DNA of 64,000 bases, from positions 42,847-106,846 of the forward strand of contig VTPC01090621.1 in assembly GCA_011009095.1 (NCBI GenBank), read 5' to 3'. This document shows positions 22,370-36,299 of the stretch, in pieces (position 1 is the first letter of the stretch; each line of letters begins with the position of its first letter). The notes beneath the pieces are model-generated. The model saw only the letters and a program-made list of their open reading frames with translations. It did no database searches and was not told the origin of the DNA. A program made the translations under genes and the position numbers. The stretch is from Ignelater luminosus (Eukaryota > Arthropoda > Insecta > Coleoptera > Elateridae).

Positions 22370-22560
22370 AAAAGCAACCCGCAGGGTTCAAGATCGAGCG
22401 CACGCACATCTAAGGGAGCGGCTGACAGCAGCAAAACGGGGCTGAGCAATGAAGGGTGAGGGGAACCAGGGCGCGGCTGTGACCCGCAGCCACGCGGCCG
22501 CGCCCCACACACTCGCGAGGTCAGTCGCCGGCTGAACCAGATCAGATCGACTAAATAACC
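22370..22560. promoter_or_regulatory. GC/CpG-rich island, candidate promoter or first exon
   Basis: This stands out as one of the most GC-rich stretches, with many CpG (CCACGCGGCCGCGCCCC near 22490-22506). On the plus strand, GAAGG|GTGAGG (near 22456) and CGAG|GTCAGT (near 22519) resemble splice donors, and an ATG precedes the first by a few bases. The minus strand is open for 97 codons, but the Pro/Arg/Leu-rich peptide looks like a product of base composition. A noncoding first exon is the simplest reading. Confidence 0.35.
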
Positions 22561-25500
22561 TGTCCTGTCTTGTATTGACCACCGGTGGACGGAATTATGC
22601 ACTATAGCATTTGTGTGCATTCTCTTAGTTGCTGCTGCTACTGATGCGGTAGCTCGCTGGGATAATTACTACTGACGATCATTAGGGTAACTAGCATAGA
22701 ATTGCAATGTTTTGAAAGCAGATATTCTGGATAACAATCAAATGTGGTAAACATGAAAACAATTCTATGGAATTCAAATAGAATAGAAACTTAATTGAAT
22801 AGAGACTTCGATGATAAATCACACAAATAACCTTAGATTAACTTGCATCTTCATAATCTTGATATTAAGAATCGAAACACAACCTGAAAATTCGCACGTA
22901 ATTTTGTGGATGAAAACAAATCGACATATAAACTTTCAGCTTTAGTTTTTTTAGTTTTCATAAATCGAAAATCATTGAACGTCTTTAGTTTGCATGATCT
23001 TAAACAGACTATATAACAAAGAACAAACATTTGCAAATTATCAATACTGACAATTAATTTGCTGTGCTAATTCATTTTTAGTGCCTAATTCCACAAAATA
23101 TTGAAAATACGCAATAAAATTATTGTGTTAGGAATTTTTCAAAAGCCTCAACCTATTTCAACTTCTAGAAAAACCGCGTACACTTCATGTTAGTGACTGG
23201 AGAAAAAACTATTTAAAATAGGTTAGAAAATTCAGATATCTAGAAATGAACATAGTATCTGGTGACCAAAACGCCTTTGATTAAGAACGTACTGTTGTTA
23301 AAAATTGATTTTGTCAGATTTATGAAGATTTATCAATCACAACTTAAGTGGATGAAACTAAAAACGAAGAAGTTAAAACCTAAAAAGTTACTAGAACTAT
23401 CGAAATGAAAATGGTGGAAGTCTACATGATAATAGTAGGAAGTGAAATATGAAAGGTCAGAGATAACGACGAAAAAGCGTTCTTGATAGAGAAGAGGGTA
23501 ATGATCAAAAATTCCAATACCAAACATTCAGAAGCTTTTACGGACATAGTTGGTTTTTAACATCAAAATTGGAAGGTAGGACAAAAGGACTATAGATATT
23601 AGCTCTGAGAACTCATGAATTCTGCTTTTATTTCAAAAACAGTTAGCCTGATTTCTTCTGACGCATAATGATTGTAAATCTTGTACACCAACTGCCAAAT
23701 CTGTACTGACCTGTCAGTTAGTTAAAGCCAATACTAGCAATACTACATAACATGTGTTTTTGCACACCGTGACTGTTCACAGAGTGGTGTCCCATCGTAT
23801 CGCTGAATCTTTCTTGCAGCCCAGCTGAATTCGGAATCTAACAGTAAAAACAGTTAAAACTGAAACAGCAACCACAAATCCTTGTTCCACCATCATCATC
23901 GTTCGGGTCTATCACCACAAGGGGTATACATATGATAAAATTCATAAAAGCCTACTAAATTGTTAAATTTTTGGCTTCATATGTAGAGGTTGCCGATATT
24001 TTGCCTTCATACGAGCCAATTTGATCTCGGGAGCCAAAATTTACCCACGCTCTCTCTTACCAGAACTGATGAAAAACATGAGGTTTCTCCAATTTTCTAA
24101 TTTTTTACTTTTGATGATCAGAAGAATCTTAGCAATTTGCAATTTCAATTGCCGGATTCAAAGAAGATAGCAACTTTTGTCTTTCAAGAGCTGTACAGTT
24201 ATTCACAGTCAAAAGTGTACATTCTGCCCCTATATGTGCTTTACTGTAGACGATGATGCTGTTAAGCATTCTTCATATCTTGAGTTTTGCCACGGTAGTA
24301 AAACCGCTAAAACTGAGCCTGTTTTTGGTCTTTATGAGATCTGGGGGTTACGAGGAGAAAAGCTGCCAAAAGAATTAAAGCGTTCTCTATAGAGTTAATG
24401 TACAATTTCAGTTATCAAGATATACCATAAGCAACATTTGGAAGGTAGAAAACGAACACAACTTTATTCTGAAAGATTTAGATCAGTAAGTAGTTAGAGT
24501 AAATTACTTCCGCCTGATCTAATAATACGTCAGAATGGATTCTTTAAGGCTCAGATGGAAACAGTAAACGCAGGTAACACACTATCAGAAAACCCTGGCA
24601 GTGAGAAAAAAGAGTCCAAGAAAGAAAAGCCAAACAATTAGTACAGATCTCAAGAACTGATAGTCTTTCTGGACAGGTTAATACAAACCACATCTTGTTT
24701 TTGCAAGAAGATGCAAATTTCGTACATAATAATATGAGATTATGAGAACATCTTAGATTGGTAAGTTTTACTACACTTGCCATAATAGTCCGTATCTTGA
24801 ACTGTCAGATTATGTTTTATTTAGTTAGATCTTGAGCGTTTACTTTGGGTAGAGTCTTTTTTAAAATCTGATCAATATACTTATTGATTATTATTATTTT
24901 ATTAGCCTATTATGAAACTGCCAGGTCAGTAGTCCCAGAAGTGTACTCTTCTTGTCACTTTTTCCTTTTTCCATAACATTATCGGTCATGCTAATTTAAT
25001 GTTAGCAAATCTGTATTTGATTTTATTTATGGATTTAAATACATAACATTTGCCATATCGAATAGCCTACTCAGTCAATATTGGTAATTCGGAGTATCTG
25101 CGCTCTGCGTGAGCTCAGAATACTCTTATAAAGTTTCATTAATTAATTAAACAGTTATGTCTAACGCACCTCTTTGCGTGCACTGCACACGCCTTGAACT
25201 AGACACGTTTCTGCATTACTCCATTAAGTGTCTAAGGATTTCGTAAACAACTGACTTTTACAGGAAGTAGACATAATGCATCTATAAAAAAGATAATGTA
25301 GTGTTCGTTAACTCTGAAGTCAATCAACTTCAGTAAGATTATCTGTGATCTGATAGTATCAGAACTGTTCTGATTTCACCACATTCATTTGAAAGAAGGG
25401 ATCTACTGATTGTAATATAAATATGCAGAAAGCACAATGGATTTTATGTCTTTTACAAATTATCAGTCAGTAGTGTTATCAATAGCAACATTGGGCATAG

Positions 25501-28500
25501 TGCATGCTCGGTGTTAACCAGGAATTCCCTGAGTAATTCTGCTGCCACGGACATTGCATTTGTTATTTTTGATTCAAAGTTGGATTAAACGTGAGGTTAG
25601 AGAACTGTCCTACCCACTTGTTGCACTCTGAGAAACTTACCTTAGAATCGCAGAGTAAGATTCTCAGCTGCTTTTTTCCAGCTTGTTCATTCAGGAAACT
25701 TACTTAGCCTTTGAGCGTCCCTGAATCTCCAATGATAACATTGGAACATCCTAACTGAATCCTGGTCAAAAGTTGGCAATATAGGTTGTCAAATTTATAA
25801 AGCAAAAGTAAAACAATCACATTATAATAAGTAGCTCAGTGAAGAATTTATGAAGAACTAAAACAATATCTAATTCAGAAGGAAATGGAGGTAAAACAAT
25901 GCATGTCGTAGAAAACTTTTCCAAGATAAATGAAAGAAGACGTTTTTAGACATACACTACTTGGTCGTTCATAACCATGGAAAGAGAGGTAAGAGATATC
26001 ATATTAAGCAATTACGAATTATAAAGCAGAATGCACAAAAATTAGAAAGACAGTACAGCAAACTAGATGCCAATTTATCTTACCTGCAGAATCTGAAAGG
26101 GGCGACTTCAGAAAAAAACCAGAAAATTTCTAATTTCTAAAAGAAGAAATATAAAACCGAAAAAAGACAACCAGCAAACTCTTAACATCTTCATAAGAAG
26201 ACAAGTAAAGGAAAACCTGTAGAAAGGATTACAATACTAAAATAAAGATAACAATAAAAATGAATAAAGATAAATAAAGATGTAAAACTTTATGTTTGCT
26301 TTGTTACTGGCAAAACCTCTTAACATTTCTAAAAAGCTTTTTTAACTCGTAAGCAGGATATTTTTATGCAAAGGCAACCATTCAATTAGTTTGTCGGTTA
26401 GAGATTTCAATGCAACATGACGGGATTAACCTCAGGCAAGCAACTGAAACTACTTTTTTAGTAGTATTAACAGATTATGTTTTTATTCGAAAACCATTAT
26501 CTCTAAATAGATTGTTGTTTGTTTTAAGAAACGTTGGCACTGATTTACCGCCATGCAGAATTTCAACGTTTTATAACATAACAACAGGCAAGCAGCAATA
26601 ACTAAAGCCATAACTGTCTAGAAGCTCATAATAAATTTAAGTATTCAGTCATCAACGTAACATTTTAATAAAGGGCTTAAGCTTCGAATACTAAATGATT
26701 TTAAAAGAGCTGGTATTTTAACACACAATTCACATAGATCACCTTTGTTTATTTTGTAAAATCGATTAAGATATTTATTCAGAAGCGTTGTAGAAATTAA
26801 TCTGCCATTAAATATTTTAACACAATATGAATGGGATTTTAAATGTTAATAAAAGCAGTAAACTCAAACACGTTCCAAGACGACCGCCTACACAATAATT
26901 TTTAATTTTTTGCCTAATTATCTTGCAACTTAATATGTGTGTGAAATATTTAATTACAACTCGTTATATTAAAATAAAGAATTTCCGTGTTGCTTAGGAT
27001 TAAAAAACACGAGTTCCTATTGAGTGTTAAATAATTTTATTGTGTATAATCAAGATGTTAATATTATTCTTATTAAGTGAATACTAATCAAATTTTCTCT
27101 GATGATTTGAAATATTTTACAACCATATTCAGTAGAAATTGATTATGGATATTTTATTTTGCGGTTTTTACCATAGATGGTAAATTTATACATATTCTTG
27201 TCTGTTTTTTATTTTACTGCAAACGTTTAGAATATATATAAAAAAGGAATAAAATTTTAATTAAAGGCGGTGCGAATATGGATATTTTTCTAAATTAAAT
27301 TATCACTATTTGGTTTATGAATTTAAGGAAGAGGCATTTCTTTTTCTAAATACTATTAGTCACGAAGTAGAAGATTTATTAGAAGTTGACGGGTTTTTAA
27401 ATTTCTCATGTAAGTGGGATTTTAGAGTTTCTACAGCCTGGATTAATTAGGTCAATAAAGAAATTTATTTTAGTATATCAGTAGTAGATGTTCATGTTTA
27501 CTAGCTAATAAGTGAAAGAATATATCAGGTAAAAATTCTCTGTGTTTACTTTCTTTTATAAGTGTATTTAAATCATGGCAAAAGTCAATGACCTAATTTA
27601 TGATATACTAATTAGCAAGGTGTATAAGACACTTCGTTGATTTTAAGGAAGTGTAAACTTTTTTTGTTAGTTTTCCAATTATTTAATTATTCCAATAGAC
27701 AAGTGACTGCTTCTTATCTCAAATAATCTATGCTTTCCAGTTGGTCTTCCTAATATATGGCAGTTTCAGCGGTTCAATTCCAAGTACTATACATTCTTTA
27801 TCTGAAACGATGACAATGTCCCAAATGTTAAAAAGCTTCTCTTACGCTACTGATAACCACAGCTCTGGTTTTTGTAACAAAATCTCTCTCGAATTCTTCT
27901 TTTCTGAACTATCAACTATTCTCAAAACTTTGGATACGCTCAAGACCAAGTAAAATCCTTTGGCAAATGAATTTCTGCTTTTACTAAATTCTTATGCGTA
28001 TCTTTTCTACTTTTTCTGTTTGTTTGCTTGTTTGTCCAACGATGAGATTGTGACACCGTCGTTGGTGTTTCACTTGTTCAAAGCAGAACATGTTTTTAGT
28101 GAATTTACAAATGTAAGCTTAATCCACCCCAAACTCCCAACCAAGTTTAAATTTGGTAACTACTAAATACGCATCATAACCGTCTACCTATAGATGAATT
28201 TAGGGGAGGTATCAAAAGCCATCATGCGTTATCCAGCTGTGCTAAATTGAAAAAACCTTCCAAAAGCTACCTCCATACAGAAGTATTTTAAGGATACATT
28301 TAGTGGTGATTTGATGTACATTAGGTAATTACAGCTTCTATACTCTCAAAGTGAGTGTTAAGACTGCTGTTATATTTGTATTGTCTCGAAAAGTAATACG
28401 TAGTCCTCAGTAGTAGAAATACACTCCAGGGCGACAAAATTAAATTAAGTAACTGTAAGAAGATTTTGGGTTACTTGATCCCTCTGATAACAGCGTGGCT

Positions 28501-31500
28501 GTTATGAAAGGTTCTAAAATATAGGGAAAAGATAAGAAAGCCAAAATCCATTGTGGACATTGAAAACCAGTTCTGGTACTACCTCATTTCTAAGTGCCAG
28601 AACTTTTTCGAACAAGTTTTCCCAACAGGTTATCAACTGGAGGTTTCCAAATCTGAGAGTTTTTGCTTAACCAGCACTTCAATGGTACGAAATCACTATT
28701 CAACTAATATTTCAAAGGTAGTATAGATTTTGATAAATTCGACTTGAATGTTTCTGCCACGTTCTAGGAAGTTAACCTGATTATTTTGGAAGCTTGAGAA
28801 GGATTAAGGCCTTCATGATTTTAAGTTTATTTGGCTGAGGCGGAAGGTTATTTTACAATAATTCTAGATAGAACACCATCTAAAACTAATTGGCATAGAA
28901 TTTAGTGCACTTTAAAGAAAATCCTTTTAACAAGACGACACTCCCATTTATACCGTTAATCTGGTAATCTACCAAATAAAACAGTTAAGAGTTTAACAGT
29001 TTAAAGCATTTCCTAACAACTCAAGATTTCAAAGAATAAGCAAAAGTGTGACGCCATGAATAATATTGAGAAAGGTTAAATTAGATTATAATAATACTTT
29101 GTCCTTCCACAATTTGGTTTTTGATCTTTGCACTGACCTGTGACTATTCCACTAGATGAAGTAAGGAAAAGCTTAAAAGGTGCTTTAGTAATTCCAAAGT
29201 GGTTAAGTTAGTTTCTGGTCCACTTGGTTTTGGTTTTGATGCCAAGTATCGCACAGTGGCATAATATCACAGCCTACTAAACGGTAGTTGCACCATTTCG
29301 GATGACATATTTTGATGGCATTCAAGGCGTAAATACCTTTTGCCATTTTTTCCTGCGGCTGTGATTAAACTGTTCTATTCGCTAAGATAATCTTTATTTC
29401 AGATTAAAAGATGGTGTATTGTAGAATCTACTGACTTAGTTGATTACTGCATCTAATTTGTCTTTCTGTCTCTTTTTATTTCTGCTTTATAAAATTTGCA
29501 ATGCAAAAATACAAAAAGCATTATTGCATTTAAAAAGAATTTAATGGCAATTACCGAATTCAAGTTAGTAAAGACAGTCTTCTGTGAACGTTATTCAATT
29601 AATGTTTTGTTGCAGTTTTGCATTAACTATAGTTGATATAGGCAAGAGTAAGCTGGGATGGGCACTTCTGATGCCTATCTGGAAAACAGCCAGACTGGTA
29701 AAAGCTATTTTTAGTAGTGAAAAGAAACTGAACTTTGAAGATCGTGACAGCAACCAACACTGTTAGTGAAAAAATTAAATTCTTTTGAAAGCATCGAATG
29801 ATGCTTGATATTGATTTGGGTAATTTTCAGAAAAGATGGAAAGATCGGCTTGGTCATTTTACTAGATAAGTAAACGGTAGAAAACATTTAATTTTATTAT
29901 AAGTAAGAGCGTCTACATAAAAAGTCACTTTTTAGTAAAACATCAATCACAAGTTAGGTTGTACATATTTGTAGAAGCTTCAGAAGTTCGAATTAAGTTC
30001 GGCTGTAAAAATTTCTCAAATGTGGCAATATCTTAATGTGTAGCAAAACAGGGTGTGTATAACTTTCTGCCTCGATTATAATTTTGTTTCACAGTTTTAC
30101 CTAAAAAATTCGTAAAACATAATTATAGCACGTAACTGTATTATAAATACCGTTCAAATTCACTTATTACCGATAAAACTGCAAAAACAAACAAATTAAT
30201 TTTAATTCCAACAGAAAATATACTGAAAATATCTTAGATAACCTGGAAACTTTAATGAACGATTAGAATGCAAACTCTCCTTACATGTTCGTTTCGTCCT
30301 ACAAAACAACCACATTAACCAAGATAAAATCAATCTAGTTGTATAGTTTCCAATTTCAACAGCATTAATTTTCTTTTTCCCGAACTAAATAGAGATATCA
30401 AGGCGAATGATGACACGAAACACGAAAAATCCTAATACGAAAACACCGTCCAACTAAGATAAAAAGTCTTCGCTATCGGCAGCCATATATATAAAATAAA
30501 TTGCGTCCGGTTGTCTGAGCAACCTTTGCTCTAAGAGTTTTTCTAATCTAGTTGCGTCCATTGAAAATGTCATAGTGTAAGAGTTATGTGAGATCGAGGT
30601 TGTCAAAGCACGGTAATTAAGAAGCTGCAGGCTACACAAGGCAACTGCCGGAAACTGGCCATGAATAATACCTTCAGCTGCTGATTTATTATGTATATAT
30701 TTTATTTATTTACCAACAGTAATATGTTATAGAACTATGAATAAAATGTTCGTTACTCGTTTCCATACCCCTATCGTAGAGCAGATACTCTTGTTTGTTG
30801 TTGTAATACGTTATTGCGTCGTTATAAATTTCAGCTATGAATAAAATTACATTAATTGGTAGATTATTAATATTTATTTAGAATTTAATTATATTCCAAC
30901 TATATTTATAATAAAATACTTTGATGGTTGAATTATAACTAGGAGGAAATGTGTTTAAAGCTCTAAATAAGCACAATGCGAAGAAAGTGTGCATTATTAA
31001 GTTATTTAATTCAGTAAAACGCATATCTTTCTTTCCTAAGGAGTCCTAATTGTTGCCATAACTATAAAATAAAATGTAAAATAACGCATTTACATACAGT
31101 CGGTTGTCTTTTCCAGTAATTCACCGTTTATCATCGCCGTGGGTGAGCGAAAGAGACGACTGCACATAATCGTGCGTGCAAGAAAGTGTTCACTATAAAG
31201 CTCATAAAAATGTCCACTTTATTTATGTATACAATGTGTCACAAGTAATGACTCCTGAAATAAAGACAGGTTGTCGTTTGATGGGCAATGTTTCATTATA
31301 TATGCGAATATCCCCGGCGTTTTCGGTGAAAGATCGAAAAATACTGATGTTCTTTCAACTTGAAATAAACGGTGGGAACTAATTTTGTATGCAAAATGAG
31401 ACTCGTTTGTTTAGTACGATTATAGTAGATTGGTTATCTCACTTTTTCCATATGTTATAAATTTTGAATTTTAAGAATGTTGTACCTAATATTAAAAAGT

Positions 31501-32599
31501 GATATGTTTAATAAATTAATATTATTATGCTCTTTCTTACGTAACTAACCAAACTTAACTTTTTGACACCAGAGGTGGTCGATCGTGGAAATCGATGAGA
31601 AACATTTTGTGTTTAAAGATTCAATATACAGCAGAGTTTGTATTTAGATTTAGGTAAAGATATAAAATGCTTTATGAACCTAAAAATTATTTTTCAAATT
31701 TTTATATTTCACTACAAATTTTGCAAGTTTTTCAAACTATTCTTGTTGAGAATGTTTGTGTTTCTAAATTGGAATCTTCAAGTCCCCATTTCTTCCTTTC
31801 TTTATATTTAACTCAATCTTCTAGAAAAGTTTTTAGATTCTTAGTTTTGAAACTCGTTTTGCGTTTGAAGATAATTTAATCTTCAATTTATGTAACGATT
31901 TCATCTGTAATTCTCTTCTAACTCAGGATAGGATGTGCATTTCCTTGCCGGACTTCGTTTTTATTTCAACCTTCACATCATTATTAACTTAAGTCGTTTA
32001 TATTTTTATCATCTCATTATAAATTACAAAAAGGTCAGCTTCTTCGTTTTCTAATCTCATTTCAAATGCATTAAGATTATTCATGATATTCACTTTTAGA
32101 GACCATACGAACGAGAATGAATATGATAAGAACCACTAAGAGAAATTATTTTTTTCAAGAAAATGCAGTAAGCTACCAACCATGTCGACCCAACAGTGAT
32201 AGGATAAAAACTGACAATGACGAGATACATTTAGTCATTTGCTTCTAAAAACCTTGGAATTTCAGCTGAACACAAAGCGCGCGCCCAGAGGTTCTGGTAG
32301 TCCTACTACAGCTATTTTTGTGCATTAATTAAAGTGCCACAAGGGCATTAATGAGATTACGATACACGAATATTGAAGTGAGCAGCATCCTTTGGACAAT
32401 AGCAAAACGCTGAAGCTACAATCTTGCCGCCATGATGACAGGGATATCCTTGGCAGTTTGTGAGTCTTTTCTGTTTAATTAATTAGCACCAGTCAAGTTT
32501 TCGAATACTAATGTTACGACTCTAGAGATTGGTAATGAGAGGACAGGACTAACCGGAATATTGTACTTAGTTTGTGTATAACAATAAATACTTTAATGA
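22561..32599. other. 10-kb AT-rich region without recognised genes
   Basis: Only short frames are present, none with a domain I recognise. Slightly less AT-rich patches (24.1-24.8, 25.1-25.7, 27.7-28.2, 28.5-29.4 kb) may be old repeats beyond reading. At 31120-31150 a good acceptor (GTCTTTTCCAG) is followed 26 nt later by GTGG|GTGAGC, a possible microexon. Confidence 0.25.
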
Positions 32600-32869
32600 C
32601 AGTTAAGAATAGTCTCTAGTACAGATTTGTAAATCTAAAGGTGTAAGTCAATATTCTCCGATAATAAGCAAACTCTTTGAAGGGCCTGTAAGGACACCAT
32701 AGTCTAAGTACCACAGGTCTAACTCGGGTGAATTGAATTTCGCAATCAAATGTAAGATGATGCCAAAAAAAAGCAGAACTGAACGGTGTCCTCCTCTTGA
32801 TGAACTCCATATTATAACCTTGTCACCATGGTAAAGATCGCCTGGATATGAGTAACACTGGAAGGCCAA
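32600..32869 (-). pseudogene. Reverse transcriptase fragment of a LINE-like element
   Basis: Reading minus from 32869, SSRGGHRSVLLFFGIILHLI corresponds to the GVQQGDPLGPLLF block and is followed by KFNSPELDLWYLDYGVLTG, corresponding to the catalytic block WYLDDGTLGG. The second catalytic Asp is replaced by Tyr (YLDY), so the enzyme would be dead. Spacing between the two blocks is as in intact RTs of this type. The neighbouring sequence is too eroded to extend the element. Confidence 0.55.
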
Positions 32870-35504
32870 AAGAAGAATTAAAGGAAAATGGGTTTCGCCG
32901 CATGCTTTATGCTAAAATATCGTATCCATCGAAAAACTAGGAAGATAATGACAAAACTAAACTGCAAAAAGATTTATGGATTAATTTTAATAATAGAGAG
33001 GACAGCAAAATCACCATTTCGGATTAGCGATCTTTGAGTTCTGTTTGCAAATTCCTGCTGTTTTCATAATTTAGATAGTTATCTCTTGTATGCAACATTG
33101 GAACTACAACTACAATTTGGTGCACAAGAAAACAAATTTGAAAATATTTGAAATCATGAATCTTGCTCCAATTTGGATATTTTCCAGTGTGTACCTTCTA
33201 GAAAGAAAGTCTGTTAAATGCTTATTGGACCATATAGTTTTGGTGAAAGTCTAAAAAAGATTGAAAGACTTATGTAAGTCCAAACTGAATGCACTCTGCA
33301 CTATCAAATTTATTCTAGATATTCAGAAGGTTTTAGAGTTGTTTACTTGTCTTTTAATCTTTTTCCAATCGTATACTTAATTACTTCTTTAGTTTTCTCG
33401 ACTTTTTAGCGATTTCGTCTACATTTCCTAAAATGTTTGGTTGTAACATAGCAAAATGGGATTTTAATGTAAGAGGAGTTGAACATACAAGAAATTTGGG
33501 AAGACCAGTACGACTAGTAATCAGAATAAAAGAAGGTACAACAAAACTTTCACGAATGAGGTATGGAATTCTCTTTCAAATTATAACTTTTTTTGTAAAT
33601 GCCCTAAATCTTTATTATAAGAATTCCATTTCAAGTTTTTTCTCCGCAATTTCATTATATCATAAAATCAAATAACAGCAAAAACATGAAACAATAGATC
33701 ATAGTTGACACCGACTAACCGCAAGCTGCTGAAGTTGGTTTTTTGTTCTTTTCTGCTGGAAACTATTGGAATATGAAGAAACTGTTAGATGAAAGAATCT
33801 CGAATGATTTCCACGCATTCTGACACGTTTGCTCTGAAAACCTTTCAGATAATCAGTGTTCACTCGACACGCACGGTCTGTGGATTTACCACCTGTACGT
33901 GATTTATAACAAACTTAAAATAGTTGGTGAAACGTAGATGGTTTCAATGCACGAAACATCCCGTTGAAAATTGCACATAAGTAAAGAATTTTTCCGTCAA
34001 TCTTCTCTTTTTTTGTTGTTCCGTAACGGTTGATTTAATTAAAATCATAGAAAGCTAGAATTTATTAATTTATTTACTTTTCTTATCACGTATACCCAAT
34101 CTCTAAATGCTGTTTATTCTATATAATTTAAAGGATTTTACCTTTTAATTTATTTTAAAATGTTCCCAGGAAGAGTTCTTCAGTAATATTTACAAGATCT
34201 CTGTATGCCCGTTATTATTTATACATTTCGCATAAATTAATAATTAAACGAACAGATATTGCTTACCATTCATCATTGCATCGCGGAAATTAATTACCGG
34301 AATAGCTATATAAAATAAATTTGTCTTAAAGGAAGAAAAATGTGAAATTTATTAAAATTAAAACATTAACTTCTTCACTTCACATAAAACTTGTTATTGG
34401 ATATAAAAAGATGTATCTGCTATAGATGTCCATAATAAAAGACATAAAATATATAGAATAGCAGTAGCTCGTTAGTATTACAAAAGCTTCTTTGACTACG
34501 TTCTTTCTTTGTCCTGTTCTCTTTTTGGAAAAATTGAAATTATGTATTGATCAAGAAAGTGTTTCGATACGTGCTTAGACAATTTATCACGTTTTAACAC
34601 AATAAGTACTAGAACACGTCTGCTAACTAATGGTTAGGTAAAGGCGTTCACAGTAAAACTGTGTAATGTAATAATGTTTGAGTAGAACCACAGGTGTTTT
34701 CTACCACCTACCACCTGAGGATACCTTAAATAAGTTGTTTGAATGCAGACAAGTTTCTAAGCTTTTATTATTTTTTTTGTCATACGTGTAAGCTGATACT
34801 ACTTAATGTTATAATTTAATTTTTTTTAAATTGTTATTCATACCTTTGTTGCTATTTTTAGATTATAACTGGAATCCGTATTTATCAAGGCCGCTTCTTA
34901 TATCTTCTTCTATAAAAACAATAAGCTATAAAAATGATTTATAAAAATTGATTTAAAAATAATTATACCAACAGAATTCGTGCCCAAAAAGTTTTTAGTG
35001 TGTTTACAATATTTAGAAAAGTCTTCCTGGTATAATATAATTAATCATAACACCAAGGACATCCTTTTTGAAATCTGAACTAAAATTAGAACACTATAAG
35101 CACATTCTAGTGTAAAATCGATTATATTAGCTGATTGTATTCTAATATAAACTATTTGTTAGAAATATTGAGCTTTCAATCTTGGGGTCTAGGCGGATTC
35201 AAGCTCAAGACACATACTAATAAGACCTACAACTAGAAACCAAGTTAATAAAGAATTAAATGCTATCAAACTACACTCAGGTGCAATAAAAAGTTTCCAA
35301 CTAATCTTGTTAAGGTTTAACAGGGCAGACACGAAAGTTCTGCTCTTAGTATATCTTAGTTCTCTTAACTTCATAGACATCTAAAGAATAAAAAAACAAT
35401 AGATATGCAAAGAAAACGACTAATGCTTGAACACAACTCGAAAATTGAAAAACTAAAAATTAAATTCAACAAGAAATACGATCGAGTTATGATTATTCAG
35501 TATC
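32870..35504. other. AT-rich, no gene recognised
   Basis: Nothing supportable beyond short frames. 33433-33675 (+) is open for 80 codons without a domain. Confidence 0.25.
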
Positions 35505-36147
35505 TCGAATTATTTCCTCCAGATGTGATTACAGCTTACATGCACTTTTGTATGCTACCAATTGAAGTACGGAAATAATCTTGAGGGATATTCTTCCACT
35601 CTTCTTAAAGCGCAATGTAAAGGTCTTGTAGTGAAGCTGGTAACACTGGTCGACTTCTTATGAGTTTATCTAATATGTCCCAAGCATGCTCGATCGAATT
35701 CATGTCCGGTGAGCATGCTGGCCAATCCATACAGGTTACCCCAACATGGTCTTCCAAAATGTATAGGTGTGCTGTTAAAGCCCCCTTTCGACAAAGACAA
35801 GTTCCGTAGGAGCTTTCAATGAAATGCCAGCCCATCCATAATAGAGCCTCCATTATGACTGACTCCTGGAACTAACGTACAAACTGCATGTCGTTCACCT
35901 GCCCTTCTCCACACTCGTTGTCGCCCATCTGATGAATAAAGGCAAAACCTAGATTCATCAATGAACAGTACAGCTTTCCAGTGCTCCAATGTCCATGTCA
36001 AGTGATTATGAGCAAATTATAGCCTGACTGTTCGATGACGCGGTAGCAATTTTGGTCTATGAGCTGGTCTACAAGCAGTCAAACCTACCTCCGCTAATCT
36101 TCTGCGAACTATCCACACAGTTACATCGACATCACGAACCTCTCTAA
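35505..36147 (-). pseudogene. Tc1-like transposase, 3' portion (DDE)
   Basis: On the minus strand from the Harbinger boundary: EVRDVDVTVWIVRRRLAEVG (second HTH), then after a stop LTWTLEHWKAVLFIDESRFC with the first catalytic Asp, VWRRAGERHAVC, LTAHLYILEDHV, and directly CMDWPACSPDMNSIEHAW with the last catalytic residue region. The block with the second Asp (usually HDNARPH) is missing between LEDHV and CMDWPA, pointing to an internal deletion. The C-terminal SLQDLYIAL follows, then eroded sequence. The N-terminal half lies 2.67 kb away at 38821-39058. Confidence 0.82.
36145..36147 (+). other. TAA target-site duplication, left copy
   Basis: TAA precedes AGGCCCG of the Harbinger end. The matching TAA follows the right end at 38818-38820. 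A 3-bp TWA duplication is characteristic of PIF/Harbinger insertion. Confidence 0.85.
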
Positions 36148-36299
36148 AGGCCCGTCTAGACGCAACGTTTTATCTGTTTAGTCAAAACGGTCAGTCAAGA
36201 CATTGGAAATTGGCGTGTCTTCACGACTACGTTTTGTCCGAGGCATTTCTCAGTTCTGTAGATTAAGCGGCGGAAGAAACATTTCTGTTAGCTACTTTT

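Noticed and set aside
27770-27785. tRNA B-box-like GGTTCAATTCC
   Set aside because: No matching A box or cloverleaf arms upstream.
30454-30639. 61-codon minus frame containing MDATRLEKLLEQ
   Set aside because: It looks slightly coding-like, but there is no domain, and neither splice nor promoter support.
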